Part shown: positions 33,101 through 37,452 of the stretch, one piece after another
Position numbering within the stretch: position 1 is the first letter of the stretch
How the letters are laid out: every line of letters starts with the position of its first letter
DNA from: Candidatus Thorarchaeota archaeon
Lineage (GTDB): Archaea; Asgardarchaeota; Thorarchaeia; Thorarchaeales; Thorarchaeaceae
Assembly (NCBI GenBank): GCA_011364905.1
Contig: RDNZ01000027.1
Span: 1 to 37,452, forward strand
Direction of reading: 5' to 3'
DNA length: 37,452 bases
Translations under genes and position numbers: made by a program
Notes under the pieces: model-generated
Database searches by the model: none
What the model was told of the DNA's origin: nothing
The model's input: the letters and a program-made list of their open reading frames with translations, nothing else

Positions 33101-36100
33101 TGAATCTGGGGAGCTAAAGAGCTAGAAGCGTCAGCATATCTAACATCCAAGGAGGTCCAGTTGGCAATGACATCTATCACGCCCGGTTCATCCTGAAAGG
33201 GAGTGCAGTTGTAGTACATCTGGTAATATCCAAAGGAGTCAGTCATCTTTTGAAAATGGAATGTGCCAGTTGAGTTAATCCAGTAAATATCAACAATTCC
33301 AGATGCTATTGGGGTTCCATTGGCAAACTGCAAGTTTCCGTATAGCAAGATGGTTTCATTCACATAGTAGGAGTGGAAGTCCTCTTGAATTGAAATCAGA
33401 GTAGTTGTGGCTTGAATGTCTAGGGGCTCAGGGAGAGACTCGCCATTATAGACATTGTAGTACGGTGAGGTGTAGTTTGCCCAGATATTGACGGTTTCTG
33501 TCGCTTGACCTAGAGGAATTGTATATTGATAGAAGTAGCCGCCAGTGGAGTTGGTCATGTCACTCCCGATATAGTAGACGCCAGTGCTGTTCTGTAGCCA
33601 GAAATCAACCAACTCATTGGGCAATGGAGTTGGAAAGTCAGATATTTGAAGAATCCCTTCAATGTCGATGGGTTGGAGGAGGAACACAGGATTAGGCGTG
33701 ACAAAGATTGGATCCAATGATACATCGAATTTTTTCACAGTAGCGGAACGATGTAATGATTCACAACTTGCAAGAGTCGGTTCTAGTGATGTGAAGTTTG
33801 ACCAATATTCAACTGGTCCCTCATCGGAGAGGAGGATTGTGTAGTTTAATTCATAGTATCCATCTGATGCGGTAAGTACCGATCCTAGAAAGACGGATCC
33901 GTTACTCCAGTAGATATCGACCCAACGACCTCCGATACCTGTTCCATTAGACACATGTGTCAAATATCCAAAGATTGTGATGTTTTCACCTATATACAAA
34001 GGATCAGTGATTATGAGTTGAGCGCTTATATCCATCGAGAGCTGTGTACCACTAGAACCAACATTGATTGGGATAGCATAGCTCCAATTGCCTGCAATAA
34101 GTGGCCAGGGAGAACTCCAGTTTGCGTATGCAAAATAGGTACCATCAGCCTGGGTAACGGGGATGCCATAGCTCCATGTGAAGCCGCCGGTGGAATTCAG
34201 ACCAACTGTGGCATTTGCCTGAGATGAAAAGAAAACACCAACTTGCTGACTCGCTGGAAGAGCTGTCCCATTCAGAAGAAAGGCAACACCGTCATAGAAG
34301 ATGGTTGAGCCTGCTGGAACATCAGTCGGAGAAACATTCAGATTGAAACCTATACGACCCCAGACTGTGACTGTCGAGTTGTTGCTTGATCTAGCGGGAG
34401 TGAGTCGAGGGATTCCATATTGGTCCCAGTCACCCAGATACCAACACCAGACCTCATGACCTCCCACAGTCATATCGAAAAGGTCGAGTGGATCAACATA
34501 GATGTTTAGCTCATAGTAGCCATACTCGTTTATTGTTGCATTCCCCATGAACGTGTTGTCCCAGTAGATGCCAATGTTTCTATTGTCATGGTTCGAACTG
34601 TTGACTGGGACCCCTCCAACCTTCATTGTGCCATAGACATGGACTGTGTCCTCCCAGAACGCAATATGTGTGTCGAGACCTTGGCTCACATTGAGCTGCC
34701 TGGTCTCGCTCAGTACAAAGCTGTCCCCTCTGTCTGGTGGGGAGGAGGTTGAGAGAGGATTAGGTGTTCCTACTGCATAGATTGAGGTCCGGTTTGTGAT
34801 TGTAAACGAACCCGAGTTCCATGTTGCAGCTATGATGTGATAGTCTACAGTGGTGCCGGACGGGAAAGTGTATGTGATATTGGCTATGGGACGGTCAGGA
34901 AACTGACCTATTGTTCGCATGCCAATGAAGACACTGTCAGTCTCATCAACAAAGGTGATAGCTTCGGGGGTTGTGACTGGAACATTATCCACAGAGATTG
35001 CTGCACTAAGACCGAATGGAGTGCCAATCTGTGCATAGGGAAGCCCATTTGATGGCCACACAATGAGCTGGACATTGGGTATTGGTGTGTTTGTTGGATC
35101 CTCACTGCCTCCCATGTTGTCAGGCAATGACGCAGGAATGACCTGGATCCATTCGCCACCGCCCCCAGGCATCGGTATAAAGACCTCTGACCAGAATGTC
35201 ATATGTCGGACCTTGAGGTCTCTATAAGTCATGGTTGGGTCCAAGTCTCCAACTGCGTATCCCAACGCCAGTCGGGCGGGGACACCAAGTTGACGCATGA
35301 AGACGCAATATGCAGTGGCAAAGTCCATGGGGAGACCGCCGCCACGCTGAAGGAACCAGTCAGTCACTTCCTGACTAGCTGGAGGTCTGGAGAGGTCTGT
35401 GTATGTCAGACTGAACGTGCTTTGGAAGTAGAACTGAACAGCCATGGCCTTCTCATAGGCGTTGCTTCCAACCGAGTCGAATTGTGAGATGTTGGCCTCA
35501 ACAAGCGGTGTCAGTGAAGGGAGATTTAGATAGATATCGGTCCATCCCGGAGCTGACGAACCAGGCAAAGCGTTTGTTGCGATATTGGTAAGGTCCTGAG
35601 TGTCGTATGTCACATTGAATGTCACCTGGACTAGATCACCAGTAGTGCCCTGAATGAGTGGGGTGAAGAGGAGCGTGTTGTATGCATCGGTCATTAAATC
35701 ATAGTCCAAAAGGCGACCTGGGTCCTGATAGTAGTTCCCACTGCCATCAATACTCCAAGTCATAAATGAATTCTCAATGACTCGCAAGTCGGGATGGAGA
35801 GAGGGCAGTTCAATTGCTCCCACATTGGCCCCCGCACTGGCGTTGAAGGTAATGGTATAGATAGGATTGGTAGCCTCACTAGATGATATAAGCTGATTAG
35901 TATTGTCAAGAGGCTGTGTGCCAACTTGGGTCTTTCCCCAGCTCGAGCCATCGTACTCGTCATATGCCTCAGTACGCCATAATTGAGGAGGATCAGCAGG
36001 AGAAGCCCTGAATATGAGGTCATCCAAATGATTTTGTATGTCATTCGGAAGTGGCGCATCAAGAGGAACATCGGTGTAGTTGATGTTGTCGAACCAGTTG

Positions 36101-36327
36101 GTTCTGCCCCCAGCCCAGGGGATGTCGTATGGCCAGGGTCCAATTTCATCGTACTCGTAATGAGGCGTGTACTCTCGCACCGCACCAGACTGTACTATTG
36201 CAAAGTTGTAGGTAGCCCAAACTAGACTTGCAACTATGAAGATTGCGCTAATTAGGGTAGTAATACCCATTCTTCTGCGTGATGATTTAGTTGCGGCGCT
36301 CACTGGACTAGTCCTCTTCTTCACCAT
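30163..36327 (-). CDS. Giant surface protein: transglutaminase-like domain, about 14 Ig-like repeats, DUF4129 tail
   Basis: 2054 aa, first gene of the operon. N-terminal membrane helix (residues 20-45), outer domain, and a transglutaminase-like domain at about 290-405. Residues 560-1880 are about 14 Ig-like beta repeats of 90-100 residues with DGYYELNYTI-like strands and many N-x-S/T sites. A second membrane helix lies near 1910-1940, then the cytosolic DUF4129 domain (YDxA-like LAYRTFEQMCG, EARFSHHEMTRERYEEA). This is a TgpA-type plan greatly enlarged on the outside. The catalytic Cys, His and Asp of the transglutaminase appear replaced by Pro333, Thr377 and Ile397, so it is probably a binding or structural domain. 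Confidence 0.88.
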   Translation of the reverse strand: MVKKRTSPVSAATKSSRRRMGITTLISAIFIVASLVWATYNFAIVQSGAVREYTPHYEYDEIGPWPYDIPWAGGRTNWFDNINYTDVPLDAPLPNDIQNHLDDLIFRASPADPPQLWRTEAYDEYDGSSWGKTQVGTQPLDNTNQLISSSEATNPIYTITFNASAGANVGAIELPSLHPDLRVIENSFMTWSIDGSGNYYQDPGRLLDYDLMTDAYNTLLFTPLIQGTTGDLVQVTFNVTYDTQDLTNIATNALPGSSAPGWTDIYLNLPSLTPLVEANISQFDSVGSNAYEKAMAVQFYFQSTFSLTYTDLSRPPASQEVTDWFLQRGGGLPMDFATAYCVFMRQLGVPARLALGYAVGDLDPTMTYRDLKVRHMTFWSEVFIPMPGGGGEWIQVIPASLPDNMGGSEDPTNTPIPNVQLIVWPSNGLPYAQIGTPFGLSAAISVDNVPVTTPEAITFVDETDSVFIGMRTIGQFPDRPIANITYTFPSGTTVDYHIIAATWNSGSFTITNRTSIYAVGTPNPLSTSSPPDRGDSFVLSETRQLNVSQGLDTHIAFWEDTVHVYGTMKVGGVPVNSSNHDNRNIGIYWDNTFMGNATINEYGYYELNIYVDPLDLFDMTVGGHEVWCWYLGDWDQYGIPRLTPARSSNNSTVTVWGRIGFNLNVSPTDVPAGSTIFYDGVAFLLNGTALPASQQVGVFFSSQANATVGLNSTGGFTWSYGIPVTQADGTYFAYANWSSPWPLIAGNWSYAIPINVGSSGTQLSMDISAQLIITDPLYIGENITIFGYLTHVSNGTGIGGRWVDIYWSNGSVFLGSVLTASDGYYELNYTILLSDEGPVEYWSNFTSLEPTLASCESLHRSATVKKFDVSLDPIFVTPNPVFLLQPIDIEGILQISDFPTPLPNELVDFWLQNSTGVYYIGSDMTNSTGGYFYQYTIPLGQATETVNIWANYTSPYYNVYNGESLPEPLDIQATTTLISIQEDFHSYYVNETILLYGNLQFANGTPIASGIVDIYWINSTGTFHFQKMTDSFGYYQMYYNCTPFQDEPGVIDVIANWTSLDVRYADASSSLAPQIQLQRYYLEIAITAPTPLYVDETAFDVQGVLTYLGGAPPLSGEMVYLSYWDGSGWTDLDNPTTNLTGGFLTPLSFATYDEGIVNFRVLYISPNPLNNDTVAYFSITRIKYTINLEVTIDPNPVKQNETLTVHVYTYFAHNGTALSGATVSLYWNNATLPIPWLGDVITNETGQADLYYSGMSWDQVRTGIEVYGVYAGTVFLASNESVHNILTLNQWQTTFTGVNLPVGPYRIGDTVTITGYLEYVSPSVPYGGATVNVTVFGTTNVTLSDGSFILRWSIPGTVSPGFYDLLVTFYSPYPWIASTSFALPQIQIIAPQPQFTAFLVTPTTVYLDQALRITGTVQWDNGTSYANLPLDIYWGDYYGANTVIVNDYLTDGTGDFTIIFDIPDDLGLLTYVQHVWAYIASSGYAASGESPVIPVTVDIYRATITTNVDTTTTYLGGSVTFSGTLQFTNGTPLVGYDIQIWWGGNHLTTLTITDPALGSFSYLYSVPYSNAIGVLSGYALFEPPTIAWGVTDTNQPFSSVTVIERVDVFMDPQPADNSLTRGGTLVVTGHVLNDGGFNADGVTVEVLANGTPSSFTSVTATDGTYSISVTVPGTAQRGLYYIGIQVTSTYHELRNGPTEWTILVYIASHVDVQTSVQSLMPGEHFSANIQLIDDDGIPLNGQSVSIYLGSTHLTNVLLTDASRMNVSLLVPLTWSEGNGIFNITAQYGGTGYINPSAVIAGEGIHVFEDVVFSYTPHRVDPGQPFTIQCTLHDPSGNPIMFRRIRLNYNSTNVFNYVLDVTGTFRHDVPAQSRSIIRFAVVLISIDVDNIQSNTFTINIETTGGNPLQGTDLLIASILLIGAVIAVLAYLYIVRGMFRSPIISRGIDIPTKLRNIKKLADSGKYGASITLAYRTFEQMCGSKMGSERTSSETAREYLDRVLQVIPLDGATVEQFVQTYEEARFSHHEMTRERYEEAVRIFTDLYPRIDSTAPVE

Positions 36328-36524
36328 TTGCGAAAGTTGGCGTGTCGTGTAACCTACGGTGGATGCGAGTTACTCTCAAACGTCCTTTCCTAGCAATTAA
36401 AGGGTTGTTCAGCTGGACCCAATCTTGTTTATCGAAAGCATCTTGAGGTATACAAGTCCAAGAAACTACTGCAGTTCTTGATGCTAGGCAATACACCTAA
36501 CATCTGAGAGAGGAGGTCTACATT
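36328..36524. other. Intergenic region between the giant gene and the HD gene
   Basis: 197 nt between divergent genes. No convincing ORF, tRNA or repeat was seen. It should hold both promoters; AGGAGG at the right edge is the SD of the HD gene. Confidence 0.4.
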
Positions 36525-37103
36525 ATGGAGTCTACTCATCGCCTCATTGAAAAGTTTGCCAAGGAGAGCTTGGAGAGAAGTGGCATAGGGGCACACACGT
36601 TTGACCATACAAAGAGGGTCTATGGCCTCTGTATCAAGATTGGTGGAGAGTCAGGTGCAGACCTCAAAATCTTAGGAGCTGCAGCACTTCTTCATGATAT
36701 TGGACGACCACAGGAGGCAGAAACCGGCGTTTCGCACTCAATACTCTCAGGAGAGATGAGTCAGAAAATCCTGAGGAGCGTGGATTTTAGTGATAGAGAG
36801 ATCGAGCAAGTTGCTGATGCAATCAGGACCCATAGATTCAGCGAAGGAGTGAAGCCAACTTCTCTGGAGGGCAAAATATTGAGCGATGCTGACAAACTCG
36901 ATGCGATGGGGGCTGTGGGTGTGTTCCGTGCTATCGCACAAGCCGTGGCAACTGGTGTAGGAGTTAATGGATTCCTAAGTCATGCTGATGAGAAACTACT
37001 CAAATTGAAGGATCTCATGTACACAGATAGAGCAAAGGTTGAGGCGAGCAAGCGGCACAAGATACTGGAAGCATTTGTGTTGCAATTGAAAGAAGAACTA
37101 TAG
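36525..37103 (+). CDS. HD-domain phosphohydrolase
   Basis: 192 aa behind GGAGGT. HD motif: His in THTFDHTKRVYG, then LLHDIGRP (the HD pair), the helix around ADAIRTHRF and the final Asp in LSDADKLDAMGAVGV. This pattern belongs to predicted HD-superfamily hydrolases (YedJ/YpgQ-like) that cleave phosphate esters such as nucleotides. Cytosolic, full length. It faces a convergent CYTH gene 14 nt away. The true substrate is unknown. Confidence 0.9.
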   Translation: MESTHRLIEKFAKESLERSGIGAHTFDHTKRVYGLCIKIGGESGADLKILGAAALLHDIGRPQEAETGVSHSILSGEMSQKILRSVDFSDREIEQVADAIRTHRFSEGVKPTSLEGKILSDADKLDAMGAVGVFRAIAQAVATGVGVNGFLSHADEKLLKLKDLMYTDRAKVEASKRHKILEAFVLQLKEEL

Positions 37104-37117
37104 CTCCAATCATTGTA

Positions 37118-37452
37118 TCATTGTTTATACATGAAAAGCTCGAGGTAGGACTCCCTTATGGACTGCGCCGGATCAAAACCGAGCTCATCAAGTAGTTCAA
37201 AGATTGCCCTCTTTGCTGACTCCATCTCTTTCTTGCCATGTGCAATTGATTCCAGCTCTAGAAATAAGCCAACACTCTCCACATCATCAATACTAATGGT
37301 AATCTCACGAAGACTGTAGAATTTCCTCTTTTTTGTGATATTTCCAACTCGTTTAAAGCCGAGACTCTCCAAAATGGCTGAGAGAGAGTCTGTATCATCA
37401 ATCCCCACTGTGTATTCTAGTCTGGTCTTTGTCTTCTTGTCAATCTTCGGTC
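37118..37452 (-). CDS. CYTH-domain protein (class IV adenylate cyclase-like), N-terminus cut by the window
   Basis: The C-terminal 111 residues are visible and the frame stays open at the window edge. KTKTRLEYTVGIDDTDSLSA, SLGFKRVGNITKKRKFYSL, ISIDDVESVGLFLELESI and the closing QSIRESYLELF match CyaB/thiamine-triphosphatase-type CYTH proteins, which bind triphosphates in a beta tunnel lined by Lys, Arg and Glu. The N-terminal E-x-E-x-K motif would lie just outside. Archaeal members are usually not proven cyclases. Confidence 0.85.
   Translation of the reverse strand, partial: PKIDKKTKTRLEYTVGIDDTDSLSAILESLGFKRVGNITKKRKFYSLREITISIDDVESVGLFLELESIAHGKKEMESAKRAIFELLDELGFDPAQSIRESYLELFMYKQ

Noticed and set aside
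30163..36327. DNA-level tandem repeats in the giant gene
   Set aside because: The Ig-like units are similar only at protein level; no long near-identical DNA repeats were noticed.
1..37452. CRISPR arrays, tRNA/rRNA genes, insertion sequences, phage genes
   Set aside because: No regularly spaced direct repeats, no tRNA T-loop-like sequences in the gaps, and no transposase, integrase or phage-like proteins were seen.

Overview
The window reads as ordinary, densely packed archaeal chromosome, most likely from an Asgard archaeon. Evidence for archaea: a uS19 protein of the archaeal/eukaryotic type, a TrmB-family regulator, a COG4741 endonuclease, TATA-like boxes about 25 nt upstream of starts, and Shine-Dalgarno (SD) motifs matching the archaeal anti-SD (GGAGGTGAT). 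Evidence for Asgard: two tandem profilin-like genes (20956-21803) and a leucine-rich-repeat protein. A Thorarchaeia-like lineage is my guess only. No rRNA, tRNA, CRISPR array, insertion sequence or phage gene was seen.

Layout. 1-2480: small membrane protein, TPR protein, RibD-C/DHFR-like reductase and an isolated uS19 gene. 2481-6409: membrane pyrophosphatase, an LRR protein and two unrecognised small proteins. 6583-13856: secreted M14 carboxypeptidase, flavodoxin, proline-rich-tailed membrane protein, Cys-rich thioredoxin-fold protein, COG4741 endonuclease, secreted Ig-like protein, M42 aminopeptidase, NfeD-type membrane protein and a double GNAT. 13875-17520: ABC-2 export operon (ATPase plus two permeases) divergent from a small winged-helix gene. 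17594-22230: TrmB regulator, zinc-ribbon methyltransferase, a previously hidden run of very small ORFs on the minus strand, a divergent HTH regulator, the profilin pair and a DUF167 protein. 22312-24858: OPT-family transporter with an unusual duplicated N-terminus. 24762-36327: minus-strand operon in the order giant Ig-repeat protein with a transglutaminase-like domain, DUF4350-like protein, MoxR ATPase, DUF58 protein, polytopic membrane protein and a small terminal ORF. 36525-37452: HD hydrolase and a truncated CYTH protein.

The strongest leads are: (1) the tiny-peptide operon at 19525-19845, where two adjacent 28-35 aa peptides share a C-terminal motif and appear translationally coupled; (2) the giant cell-surface protein, whose transglutaminase domain seems to have lost all three catalytic residues while staying in the MoxR/DUF58 context; (3) the tandem profilins; (4) the exact 100-residue internal duplication before the OPT domain; and (5) two genes whose signal peptide or membrane segment and SD site imply a start at a codon other than ATG, GTG or TTG.

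Many genes are packed tail-to-tail with 2-30 nt between stops. TTG starts are frequent in the MoxR operon. All functions are read from the sequence by eye; no database search was run.
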